Of a DNA stretch of 64,000 nt, positions 24,893-36,170 are shown piece by piece. The stretch lies in the NCBI GenBank assembly GCA_003996215.1, contig QJPP01000844.1, positions 124,001 to 188,000 on the forward strand, written 5' to 3'. Source of the DNA: Jaltomata sinuosa (lineage: Eukaryota; Streptophyta; Magnoliopsida; Solanales; Solanaceae). The notes under the pieces were generated by a model. The model did no database searches. It worked only from the letters and a program-made list of their open reading frames with translations, and was not told where the DNA came from. The number at the start of each line of letters is the position of its first letter. Position 1 is the stretch's first letter. Position numbers and translations under genes: made by a program.

Positions 24893-25885
24893 ACAAAGGA
24901 GGGACTTGAGGCTACTGATGTGGCATGCCTCTAAAGCCACCATTCCTATTTATCTTTTTCCTATTTTTTAAAGATTTTTAATCATTTTAATTCTTTTCTT
25001 TGTTTTCCTTGATAAATTCACTAAAAATTACCATTTACTTACCAAAGAACACTTAGCATCGAGAAGAGCCATTTCAAAATAAAATCATTTCATCTTCCTT
25101 TTTTACCTTCATCAATTACCATTAACCCTTCTTCTCCAAAAACAAACCCTCGGTCTTTCCCTTTTTCCTTCGCAAATTACTATCAACCCTCCCTCTCAAA
25201 GCATCACATATTCTATTTCAACAAAAAACTTAAGAGGCTACGAAGAAATCAATGGAGGAGATGAGTTTACTTTCATTGAGAAATATAAGAAGGATTTTTA
25301 AAAATATTTTATCTCTTTCGCTTTGAATTTTTTGTGGAAGCTATGCATATGGTTGGAGATAATATTTATGTTTACGTGGTAGAGTAAAATAATTATTGGA
25401 TGACTAAAGATTCACAATTTTGAAGGGAAAAGTTCCAGCTTGAACGGGCATTGACATGATCTTTAATTTAGATTCCGAAGGAGTAAAACACAATATTTGA
25501 GGATACTCATGGTATTATGCTAAATGTTTCTGCTTCAATTTTCTATTTCATTTGGGTGGTGTTTCCTGTTGTTGATTTTTAAAAGTAAAAGAAAGCTAAT
25601 CCAATTGGAGTATCATTTTTGTTTCATTACATGGATTAGCATATCTGATGTATTCTTTTCTGCAATAAATTCTCCTTTTTCTTTTTTTAAATTCACCATA
25701 CTATGAATGTGGGGTTTCTATGAAAAAATAACTTTATGCTTGCAATTTTGCTGTGCAATTTTTTTTGATTAATTTGTTTCACTTCATTCTTTTGATTTAG
25801 GATATAATGTGAGATTTATATAAAAAATCTATTAGCTTTCTGATTGCAATTGTGCAGTTCAATTTTTTCTAATTAATTTGGTTTC
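24893..25885. other. AT-rich host DNA, no gene seen
   Basis: No recognisable gene, although T-rich stretches and GT/AG-like sites give it an intron-like look. Its right edge continues at 48190 on the far side of the X insertion: both halves together match the paralogous copy at about 48833-48905. Confidence 0.5.
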
Positions 25886-26579
25886 ATCAATGTAATGACC
25901 CTTCCAATTATATTCACATTTGTGCCTTTGTTGTACTGTTAGAGCCTTCTTGTAGTGGCCCTAAGTCATTTATGGCTTGCTGGAACCGATAGTTTAGTTC
26001 CCTGGCCTTTCATTTGGCGTTATGACGGTTTCTCTATTTTAGAGCTTTAACTTAGAAATTCATTGACTTTAGTCAACATTCTTAGCTAACGTGCTCAGAA
26101 TCAAATTCTGACAATTCCGTTAGTTCCAAAACATTGAGTTTGGTCTAGTTGAACCTTTAGTCAGGGCCTGAGAACTTCCGGTGTGGGTTTTGTGTTGCTC
26201 TTTCTATTTTCAGGCCATTTGGAGTTGAAAGTGTAACTTGGGTTAGCTTTCGATGATCGGAGCGTCAGATTAAAAATCTGACAATTCCATCAGCTCTGAA
26301 AAGATGAGTTTGAGCTATGTTGGTGGTTGGTTTAGGTCCCAGGTGACCCAGAATCATTTTGGCTAGTTGGGTTGTTTTAGTTAGTGTTGACTTGGGCCAA
26401 CATTTCTATAAAATGACCTCGTATGGAAGTTCCATCGATTCCATTGAATCTGTAACGTCATTTCCACTCTATTAGCATTATTGGTTTTTAAGTATCAGGT
26501 TTCGATTATGCCCGGAATGCCCCATCAAATCTTTAGAAATTACAGGTTTTGCTATTGCAGGTGCAATCCTCAGGCCTTA

Positions 26580-26790
26580 ATTACGATCGCGAGCCCCTTC
26601 CCCGTGACTGTGATGAGGCACTTGTTTCCTTGTGCTACGTGATCGCGACGTTCTTTGTCACGACCGCGATGAAGCCTTTTCCCCTTTGTTCTTCACGACC
26701 GCATGGCTAGTCCTCGCGATCGCGATGGTCTAGCAAGTGTGGTTATCGCGACCGCATGGGGTCCCTTTGCTATCGCGATGAAGGACCTCT
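26580..26790 (+). repeat. CpG-rich palindrome array upstream of the X TATA box
   Basis: Repeated motifs include CGATCGCGAG, GTGATCGCGACG, TCACGACCGCGATG, CTCGCGATCGCGATGG and ATCGCGACCGCATGG. The same array is at 45363-45575 in the other LTR with many CG to TG/CA changes. Confidence 0.75.
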
Positions 26791-26796
26791 GGGCAG

Positions 26797-26806
26797 TATA
26801 TAAATT
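26797..26806 (+). promoter_or_regulatory. TATA box of X 5' LTR
   Basis: GTATATAAAT follows the CpG-rich array by a few bases. The partner LTR has GTATATAAAC at 45581. Confidence 0.65.
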
Positions 26807-28685
26807 TTCCACTTTGTCTTTTTCACTTCAAAATCCGGTTCCACCTGAGCTCCAAACTCACCTGAGCTCATAATTGCTTTAATTGTTGGTGCTGGGGTGT
26901 AAATTCGTTGGCCTTGATCATTCCTCCATCATTATTGGTAAGTTTTATCTGCTTAAATCCGTTGAATTTACATCCTTATTTCCTATATTGTTCTTATAGT
27001 TGGCTGGCTGGTTTGAGCCATTTACGTTGGTTAAATTCCTTTAATACTCTGAGTATGCACTCACGGGAGTGTGGTGCTCATTGTACGTTCTTTCATTTTT
27101 GGCTTTGGGTTATGGGGCCAACGGGCCCGTCGATAACCCAAATTTCGACCTAGCTATTATTATAGTGATATGGGTATCATTAGTCTCGTTTTAACATGGA
27201 GTTTATGTTCTTGATAGTTTGACTTCCGTTCTAAGCTTCTCGGAGCAGTTTGGGCTTGGACATCATTATTCCAGCAGCTTGTCATCAGACAACAGGTAGG
27301 TTACGATTTAACTCCTTCGACTTTGCATATATAGGATAAAATTATACTAATTAGCATCCTTGGGTTGAGTTTATTAGCTTGGCACCATAGACCTTGACCA
27401 TTTTTCCATGTACGCCTCATTTCCTTCCTCCGTTGTGTGTAATATTCTTTGTAGATTGTTATTATCACCCCTGTGGTCCTGTGTGGCTTTTTTTTGACTC
27501 TGGACCATAGATGGTGGGTTATTTAGAGGTGTCTGTGAGTGTCGGACATTGTTATCATAATTTTAGGCTAGTTATTTATGCTGTAGAGCGATTGGAGCCT
27601 GTGTAGGGCACATAGGTTGATTGTGAGCCGTTGGGCTGCTATTTGTGATTGAGCATGTCATTTACATGCATATAAAGGGATTTTTACAATATTTTACTAT
27701 AATTTCGGCTTTGGGCCTATATTATATGATTTTCTAAATCTTGCATGGCCTCGAGAGCCCATTTTTGGTAAAAATGGTTATGAAATGGTTTGGTACTGTT
27801 TTAATGGATCTTCTTGGGGTAAGAATAGTTAAAAGAGTAATTTATCACAGTTTTCCTACTTATACTAGACCTGGTTGAGCCAAGGTGCTAGACTTGTTTT
27901 GTTACTGATGAGAAATGATATTAGACTTGGTAAAGCTGAGCACCGAACTTGATTTACTACTATTTTAGACCTGGATGTGCCTGGGCACCCTTGAAGGGAG
28001 GTTTTTGAGACTTATTTCACTGATTTAGAACTGGATAGGATCCAGGCATGCATTATCGAGATTTGGTCACTAGTTTGGATCCGGTGACATCCCGGACTGT
28101 TATATCAAGGTTTGAGATTCAGTATGTGGTCCACGAGTGGACCTCCATAGACCCTGCCATTCTGAACCAATTTCTATGGGCCGAGGGTGACCGGAAGGGG
28201 GGTGTACAATGGAGTAGAGGTACTCGGGGTAATCCCTTCTATGGATCCTGCCTCCATTAGACCTTTGGGATACTAGAGGGGGTAACATAGACACTGCTAT
28301 CACACTTAGTTTAGAATATCATGTCATATCATCCATTTATGTGAGATTCCACCCTTGTTTGCTATTTGTTGAGTGTACGCTTCGGTTGTATGGGCGGCCG
28401 GAGGGTTTGTTTTCACTTGATTGCATTCCTCGGTTGTATGGGGGCCGAGGGACTGTAGGTAGACTTATTGTTACTCTATCATGATATTGAATCTTGTCAT
28501 GGTTGAATATGAGGTTGGATATTGATAAAGTTGTTCTTGAACTGCCGTTTGTTAGTTTCTTGACTTGAGATTAGTATGCTTAGTTTGGTTATTAAATCTT
28601 GTTTCTGAGCATGACTATCTTTATTCTTCTTCTTCCTTCTCTTTTCATTTGAAGTTACCGGTATACCGCCTATTTTTAAATCTCT

Positions 28686-28688
<3 letters not shown>

Positions 28689-28770
<82 letters not shown>

Positions 28771-28783
28771 ATATATATATTAT
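28689..28783. repeat. TA dinucleotide microsatellite, about 95 bp
   Basis: Nearly pure (TA)n with a few TT interruptions. At the matching place in the partner LTR (about 47480-47492) only about six TA units occur, so the tract expanded after insertion or shrank in the partner. Confidence 0.95.
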
Positions 28784-29197
28784 TGTTGCGAGGATCCCAG
28801 GTGCGTTATTTCTTTCTTTCACATATGTGTGTGATGTATATATCTAGTAGCTAGCCATGTTTGTTGTTTTCTGCTTGTATTACTTCTATGCTAGCTTCCC
28901 TGTACTTATTCATTACTTTATGTGACTATCTACTTCTACTCTGCTTACTACTGCTCTTTTATCTTATATGTGCCCAGTCAGCCTATGATACCTACTGGGT
29001 ACCATTTGCTTCGCATTTGGTACTCATACTACACTCTGCATCTTCTGGTACAGATCCTAGTGTGGGCCCTTGTTGTTAGCTCGTGAACACTCATGCGAGG
29101 AGACTTTTAGGTCGTCCAGACTGAGACATTATGTATATATTATTTTGTACTCTCTTACTACTCGGAGACATTATGTATATATTATTTTGGATCCCTT

Positions 29198-30760
29198 CCT
29201 ACCCAGCTTGTGTTAAGTGTGGGAAGAATCATGTTGGTGAGTGTTTAGCCCATTCAGGTGGTTGCTTTGGTTGTGGTCAGGTTGGACATTGCATCAGGAT
29301 TTCCTTTCAGCTAGGAAGGGGCAAGGAGGTGGTTGGACTCATTCTACCCCAACAGCTTCAGGTGGTAGACCAGCCCCGCAGGGCGTAGCTTCTAGTTCTG
29401 GTGGTCAGCGCCAGAACCGTCTTTATGCTATGTCCTCCCGCTAGGATCAGAAGAGTTCTCCAGATTTGGTTACCGGTATGTTGAAAGTTTTCTCTCTTGA
29501 TGTGTATGCCTAGTTGGATCCTGGTGCCTCCTTATCTTTTGTAACCCCTTATATGGCTTGTAAGTTCGAGGTTCATCCTGAAATGCTTTTAGAACCCTTT
29601 CATGTTTCTACTCCTATTGGTGAGTCAGTCCTAGCCGAAAGAATCTATCGAAATTTCCCTATCTCAGTCCTTCATAGAGTCACTTCAGCGGATCAAATAG
29701 AGTTGGAGATGACTGATTTTGATGTTATTCTTGGTATGGACTGGTTATATGCATGTTATGCCTCGGTTGATTGTCGTACTCACATTGTCAGTTTCAAGTT
29801 TCCTAATGAACCTATCCTAGAATGGAAAGGTCATCCCTTTTCTTCGAAAGGTCATTTCATATCTTATCTTAAGGCTAGGAAGATGATTTCTAAAGGCTAT
29901 GTCTATCATATAGTTTGGGTTATGGACACGGAGTCCGAAACCTCGACAATTCAGTCTATTCCTATTGTGAACAAATTCCTGGAAGTGTTTCCCAATGATT
30001 TGCCTGGAGTCCTTCCCAAGCAGGAAAATGACTTTGGGATAGATCTTCTTCCAGATACGAATCCTATATCTAGTCCTCCCTATAGAATGTCCCATGCAGA
30101 ACTCTAGGAGTTGAAAGATCAGTTGAAGGACTTGCTTGATAAGGGTTTCATCAGTCCCAGTATCTCTCCTTGAGGTGCCCCAATTTTGTTTGCTTGGAAG
30201 AAGGATGGATCTCTTAGAATGTGTATTGATTACTGCCAATTAAACAAGGTCACAATCAAGAACAAGTATCCAATTCCTAGGATTGATGACTTGTTTGATC
30301 AGCTTCAGGGTTCCTATTTCTTCTCAAAAATCGACCTTAGGTCTGGTTATCATCATCTTTGAGTTCGAGAATGTGATATCCTGAAGACACCTTTCAGGAC
30401 TCGGTATGGTCATTATGAGTTTGTTGTGATGTCTTTTGGTCTAACGAATGCTACTGCAGCTTTTATGAATTTGATGAATCGTGTGTTCAAATAGTATTTG
30501 GATATGTTTATGATTATTTTCATTGATGATATCTTCATCTACTCTCAGAGTGAGGAGGAGCATGCAGATCACTTGAGTGTTGTGTTGCAAACTCTCAAGG
30601 ATAGATAGTTGTTTGCTAAGTTTAGCAAGTGTGAGTTTTGGATGCAGTCTGTTGCTTTTCTGGGTCATATTGTGACTAAAGATGGTATTCAGGTTGATTC
30701 TCAAAAGATATAAAGGCAGTAAAGAACTGGCCTAGACCTACTTCTCCATCTGATATTAGG
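29198..30760 (+). pseudogene. P0 gag C-terminus, protease and reverse transcriptase, broken
   Basis: The sequence enters in the middle of gag at the zinc knuckles CVKCGKNHVGEC and CFGCGQVGH; the PBS, leader and gag N-terminus are absent. Protease follows in DVYA-stop-LDPGASLSFVTPY (TAG just before the catalytic motif) with DVILGMDWLYACYASVDCR intact, in a frame of 197 codons (29514-30107). RT reads MSHAEL, a TAG, then LKDQLKDLLDKGFI, DYCQLNKV (usually DYRQLN), TRYGHYEFVVMSFGL and the FIDDIF box near 30520. Stops interrupt nearly every 100-300 bases. The nearest relative is the P1 copy at 35890-37500. It is chromovirus pol of the Tekay/Del type. Confidence 0.88.
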
Positions 30761-32885
30761 AGCTTTTTGGGTTTGCCTGGTTACTACAGGAGGTTTGTGG
30801 AAGGTTTTTCTTCCATTGTTGCCCCTTTGACCCGATTAACTCAGAAGAAGGTGAAATTTCAGTGGTCCAACTTGTGTGAGAAGAACTTTCAGGAATTGAA
30901 GACTAGATTAACCACCGCTCCAGTGTTATCTCTACCTGAGGGCTTAGATGATTTTGTTGTGTATTGTGATGCTTCTAGGATTGGTTTGGGTTGTGTTTTG
31001 ATGCAGCGTGGTAAGGTGATTGCCTATGCTTCTAGACAGCTTAAGACTCATGAGAAGAACTATCCTACTCATGATCTTGAGTTAGCAGTCTTGGTCTTTG
31101 CCTTGAAGATTTGGAGACATTACTTGTATGGTATGCATGTGGATGTATTCATCGATCATAAGAGTCTTCAATATGTGTTCACTCAAATAGAATTGAATTT
31201 GCGACAAACGAGGTAGCTTGAGCTCCTTAAGGATTATGATATGAGTGTGCTTTACCATCTGGGTAAGTCCAATTGTTGTGGCGGATGCTTTGAGTAAGTT
31301 TTCCATGGAAAGTGTAACTTCTATTGAAGAGGGAAAGAAAGAATTGGTTAAAGAAGTTCATAGGCTTGCTCGGTTGGGAGTTCACCTTATGGACTCGACC
31401 GAAGGTGGTGTGATTGTGACTAATGGTGATGAATCATCCTTGGTGGCTGAGGTGAAATCCAAGCAAGACCAAGATCCCGTTCTACTTTAGATTAAGGGTG
31501 CAGTTCGTCAGGAAAGGGTCGAGGTTTTCTCCCAAGAGGGAGATGCTATGCTTCGTTATCAGGGTCGCTTATGTTTGCCAGACGTTGATGGGTTGAGATA
31601 GCAGATTTTGTCCGAGGCTCACAGTTATAGATACTCCATTCATCCGGGTGCCACTAAGATGTACCATGATCTATAGGAAGTCTTTTGGTGGAATGGTATG
31701 AAGAAAGACATAGCCGGGTTTGTGGCTAAGTGTCCCAACTGTCAACAGGTAAAGGTGGAACATCAAAGGCCAGGTGGTATGCTTCAATATATTGACCTTC
31801 CCACTTGGAAATGGGAAGCAATCAATATGGACTTCATTACTGGGTTGCCTCGTACTCGAAGGTAACATGACTCCATTTGGGTGATCGTTGACCGGATGAC
31901 CAAGTCATCCCATTTCTTGGCTGTTAAGACTACAGATACAGCGGATGATTATGCCAGACTCTATATTCGGGAGATAGTCTGATTGTATTGTGTTCCTTTG
32001 TCTATCATTTCTGATAGGGGTCCTCAGTTTACATCTCTGTTTTGGAAGTTGTTTTAGAAAGGTCTTGGTACTAAGGTAAAGCTTAGCACAACTTTTCATC
32101 CTCAAATAGACGGTCAGGCAGAGTGTACTATTCAGACTTTGGAGGATATGTTGAGAGCATGTGTGATTGATTTCAAAGGTAATTGGGATGATCACTTGCC
32201 TGTTATCGAGTTTTCCTACAACAACAACTTTCACTCTAGCATCCAGATGGCTTCGTATGAGGCACTTTATGGCCGAAGGTGTAGATCTCCTATTGGTTGG
32301 TTCAAGGTTGGTGAGGCAGCCTTGATTGGCCCAGATTCGGTTCATGAGACCATGGAGAAACTTCATCTTATTCGGGAGAGGTTGAAGACCTCTCAGAGTC
32401 GACACAAATCTTATGCGGATGTGAGGAGAAGGGAGTTGGAATTTGGAGTTGATGATTAGGTTTTCCTTAAGGTTTCACCCATGAAGGGTGTGATAAGGTT
32501 TGGCAAGAAAGGAAAGCTTAGTCCCCATTTTGTAGGTCCTTATCGGATTTCGAGGAGAGTTGGTAATGTTGCTTATGAGTTGGAGTTGCCAACGGAGTTG
32601 GAAGCGGTTCACCCAGTTTTCCCTATCTCCTTGTTGAAGAAATGTGTTGGTGATCCAGGCTTGATTGTTCCTTTGGAGGATGTGGGTGTAAAGGATATTG
32701 TCACCTATGAGGAGGTTCCCGTGGGGATCCTTGATCTTCAGATTTGGAGGTTGAGGAACAAAGAAGTCGCTTCGGTAAAAGTCCATTAGAGGAATCAGCT
32801 TGTTGAGGGTGCTACTTGGGAAGCGAAAGAGGCCATGAAGGCCAAATATCCTCATCTCTTTCCTTCCGATTCAGTTCTAGCTTGA
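30761..32885 (+). pseudogene. P0 RNase H, integrase and chromodomain, broken
   Basis: RNase H is readable at 30767-31216 (149 codons): GYYRRFVEGFSSIVAPLT, VVYCDASRIGLGCVLM and HDLELAVLVFALKIW. The linker VADALSKFSMES and the integrase zinc domain (IHPG, KCPNCQQ) follow to about 31770. The catalytic triad is present as INMDFITGLP, ISDRGPQFT and DGQAE. The C-terminal frames 32139-32459 and 32481-32789 contain YGRRCRSPIGWF, RFGKKGKLSPHFVGPYRI and the chromodomain YEEVPVGILDLQIW ending EGATWE before a TGA at 32883. Stops at several points (for example TAG near 31203, 31490 and 32457) inactivate it. PPT and LTR follow. Confidence 0.88.
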
Positions 32886-33100
32886 GGTACTAGTTTCCTC
32901 CTTAGTATGTCCCTCCGATTCTACTCCACCAGTTCCTCTCACGATTTTAGCATGCATCCATGTTTATGAAGTTAGTTTATCATGTTTTCAAGTTAAAAAG
33001 TTCAAGTTTTATGTTTACTCTATGATTTCCATGTTTTGATGTTTGGTAGAGCTGTTTTCTCCTTAGTTTTCCTTGTTTAGTCTTCATTCGAGGATGAATG

Positions 33101-33118
33101 ATCCCAAGGGGGAGATAT
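33101..33118 (+). promoter_or_regulatory. Polypurine tract of P element
   Basis: ATCCCAAGGGGGAGATAT ends exactly at the LTR start TGTAACACCC. It matches the PPT of M1. Confidence 0.88.
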
Positions 33119-35365
33119 TGTAACACCCTAGAAATGTATCCAGCTATCTAAGCTAAAACTCAGAAAATTTCATAATTTCAGGATTTACGGGTCCAGACCA
33201 CGGGCCGTGGTTTGAACCACGAATCGTGGAATGGATCCGTGGTTTGTCTCCTGCAGGTCAGCCTCTGGTATGAGAACCACAAGTGGGTTCTATGGACCGT
33301 AGTTAATTCTACGAGTCGTAGTTCCACTCGTGAAGGCTGACCTGTGGACTGGCCTGTGTTCCCAGGAACTATGAGTAAAACAACGACTTATCATTTGAAT
33401 AACGGGTCCGTCCTGTTGACTCGTGGAATATCTTCTGAGGACTAACATTTTTTCAAGTTCCTCCAGGAACCACGAGTCAAGTCTACGACTAGTCATATGA
33501 ATGATGGACCGTAGTCTTGAGTCATGGTTTGACCAAGAGCCAGCTGAAATCCTAAATGACGACTCCTAATGACGATCCGTCATTCATTCTACGGGTTCGT
33601 CCTATTGACCCGTAGAAATGGATCTGCAGCATGATTTTCTTATCCTGATTCTACGAATCAGAATCACGATCCATGAACCAAACAATGACCCGTAGACCAA
33701 GTCGTGGCCACTGAAGTTGACTGTTTTTCCAGCTTTTTCCCAATTAATTCCTAGGGGTATTTTAGTCATTTCCCACCCTTTTAACTACTAAGTGAAGTCA
33801 TTTTGACTATTTCTAGTAGGGTTTTCACCCATATTATCCTAAGTCCCTCCTAAGTTCCTCATTCTTCATCCAAAAGGGAAAAGTTCCTCTCAAGCTTCAA
33901 GCTCCAAGTCAAGTCTCCTAAGCCATTTCCATTGAAGTAGGTTATCTTCATCCAAGGTATGTGGGTCTTTAACAATGGATTCCTTTCACCCTTGTGCCCA
34001 AAATCCCCAATTCTTATGTTGAATTATGAACTTATGAAATTAGGGTTTTGATCAAAAATTTGAGAAAAGTTTATGAAATCAGCTTCTATGTTTAAATTCA
34101 TGGTTTTCTATTGATTAATCATGAATTGATTATGATTCTATTATTGTTTTTAAAATCCCAAGCATGAAAGTTGATTTTTAGCATGAAACTATAAATTTGC
34201 ATATTTTCAAGAGAAAGTTGGCATGATTAGATATCATGGCCTTTATGTATTTATGAAATTGCATGCCTATTCTTCAAGTATGAATTTAGAAAGAAAAGCA
34301 TGTTTTGAATTATGGCTATTCTAAGCTTTATGAACTATGATATGAAAGTTGCATGATACCCGATGTGTTTTCATGCTTTATGAATAAGATTTGGCATGAG
34401 AGTATACCCTTACGAAATTATGAGCTATATGTGCATGTTTTGGGAGTAGTATTTAGCACCGAGTTGGACGGGGTGAGAGTACCCTTAGTCCCAGAAACTA
34501 CGTTGCCAGCGTAGGTTATGATTATGATATGATATGTGCCTTCAAGGCTTATAAAAGTGGATCCACGTCTTTATGTATGGTGTCCTTGCCTTAGCGGGGC
34601 ATAGGAAAGCTTTGCCAACTAGGGTTATATAGTTGGGTATGGTGACTTGTTCCTTGGCAAGGTTCAAAGTCAGCTTTGCTAACAAGGGTTATATAGTTAG
34701 ATTCCATGTAGCTCACATGGACTCATGTCGGTTATAAGAAACTCCCGTATGTACGTTTTTTCCAAGTTTTCTAAGCTTTATGAACTATCATTTTGAAATT
34801 GGGTTTTGCCTCATGATTTAGCTTCCCATTATGATATCTTCTCATGATACTATATTATGTATGAATTATGTTTAAGTACGTTTTGAAGCATTTTTTATCA
34901 TACTTATGCATTGCTCACATACTTAGTGCATTCTATAGTACTAACGCATATTGCGCTGCATCCTTTGATGGTGCATATTCAGGTGTCCCTTCATAAATAC
35001 GTTGCTAGAGATCCTGGCCACTCTCATTCAGCTTTGGTGAGTCCTCATAGTTCGAGGACTAGACTTTACTTTAGCTTTATGTTCCCGTTCTTTCGAGATT
35101 GTCAAGTTAGTTGGGGTATTGTCCCATCAACTCAATATGCTAGTTGTAGAGGCTTTCAGACATAGATGTTCTCGGATAGTCTTTGGGTTGTATCCCCTAC
35201 TTAGTACTCTATCTATGATATGTCTTCCTGTTTTGGATTTTCTTATTGTGATTCCGCTATGTTTTCCTTTACGTTGCCTGAGAATGCTATGACCAAGAGT
35301 TAGCTTGGGATCCTTGTGGTCCTGAGTCCCATGTTATGCCTAGGGGGTAACCTCGGGGCGTGACA
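33119..35365 (+). repeat. Single LTR shared by P0 (as 3' LTR) and P1 (as 5' LTR)
   Basis: 2247 bp from TGTAACACCC to GGGGCGTGACA. A PPT precedes it and a perfect initiator-Met PBS follows it, so it has P-type internal sequence on both sides. U3 (33190-33720) holds CCACGAATCGTGG-like palindromes. It shares a host of short blocks with the M1 LTR, such as GTATTTAGCACCGAGTTGGA read on +. No gene inside. Confidence 0.92.
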
Positions 35366-35369
35366 AACT

Positions 35370-35382
35370 TGGTATCAGAGCC
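35370..35382 (+). other. Primer-binding site of P1 (initiator Met tRNA)
   Basis: TGGTATCAGAGCC, four bases after the LTR end. It is a perfect match to the usual plant gypsy PBS. Confidence 0.93.
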
Positions 35383-35574
35383 TCAGGTTCAAGAGTCCTA
35401 GGATTTCTGAAAGCCGCATCAAGTAGAGTCTTTTTCATGTGTGTGAAGCGCGCCACACATATGAGAGGGAAGCTATGATATGTCTTAGGAAAACTTCACT
35501 TCTTTCATGATCACGTCGTGCGATAGAGCTTAACTTTAATGTCCCTCTAATTCTTATCTTATTCATTTCATACT

Positions 35575-36170
35575 ATGCCTCCTCGATGTGCTATGCCTCC
35601 CCGAGTTGCTCGGAATGTTGCTCCTCAAGACTCATGCCCATCAGATTGAGGGTGATAAAATTAAGGAGATGGCTAGGGAGAGCAAGAGGGGTAGATCCGA
35701 GGGATCGGGTTTTGGTTATCACAGGTCCAGAGGTGGACATCGCTCTTCTTTCCATAAGAAGTCATCAGGTCTTGTTCACTCTTCTGCTAGTGCTCTTACT
35801 CAGGCTCATAAGCCTCGTCATGATCAGGGTGGTAAAGGATCTGGTTACTATTCCTAGTCTTAGGGTAGTGTTACTAAGGGACCTTCCTACCCAGCTTGTG
35901 TTAAGTGTGGGAAGAATCATGTTGGTGAGTGTTTGGCCGGTTCAGGTGGTTGCTTCGGTTGTGATCAAGTTAGACATCGCATCAGGGATTGCCCTTCATC
36001 TAGGAAGGGGAATAGAGGTGGTAGGACTCAATCTACCCCAATAACTTTAGGTGGTGACCAGCCCTGCAGGGCACAACTTCTAGTTCTGGTGGTCAGCACT
36101 AGAACCGTCTTTATGCTATGTCCTCCCTCCAGGATCAGGAGAGTTCTCCAGATGTGTTTACCGGTATGTT
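35575..36170 (+). pseudogene. P1 gag with large internal deletion
   Basis: The start ATG at 35575 reads MPPRCAMPPRVARNVAPQ, a typical chromovirus gag N-terminus, and within about 55 bases the sequence jumps to the late gag segment HAHQIEGDKIKEMARES. The capsid region, present for example in M2 at 42100-41750, is missing, a loss I estimate at about 0.8-0.9 kb. The Ser-rich linker SSGLVHSSASALTQAHKPR and zinc knuckles CVKCGKNHVGEC and CFGCDQVRH (Gly to Arg and Gly to Asp changes) follow. Frameshifts occur as well. It cannot form a normal capsid. Confidence 0.82.

Larger units (their letters stand above)
25891..29197 (+). repeat. 5' LTR of X, truncated at its 3' end
   Basis: It aligns with the 3' LTR (44677-48184) from TGTAATGACC to GGATCCCTT at 29197, where it switches abruptly to chromovirus gag; the last 240 or so bases and the PBS are lost. 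It carries a CpG-rich palindrome array (26580-26790), TATA box (26797), an expanded TA microsatellite and a 25-bp duplication (29123-29147 and 29165-29189). Short frames inside have no coding support. Confidence 0.88.

Noticed and set aside
28565..28834. 89-codon frame with YIYIYI run
   Set aside because: It is a translation of the TA microsatellite.
29817..30239. 140-codon - strand frame, and similar antisense frames at 31905-32405, 32475-32855 and 30441-30704
   Set aside because: They are antisense shadows of protease, RT and integrase of the P element.
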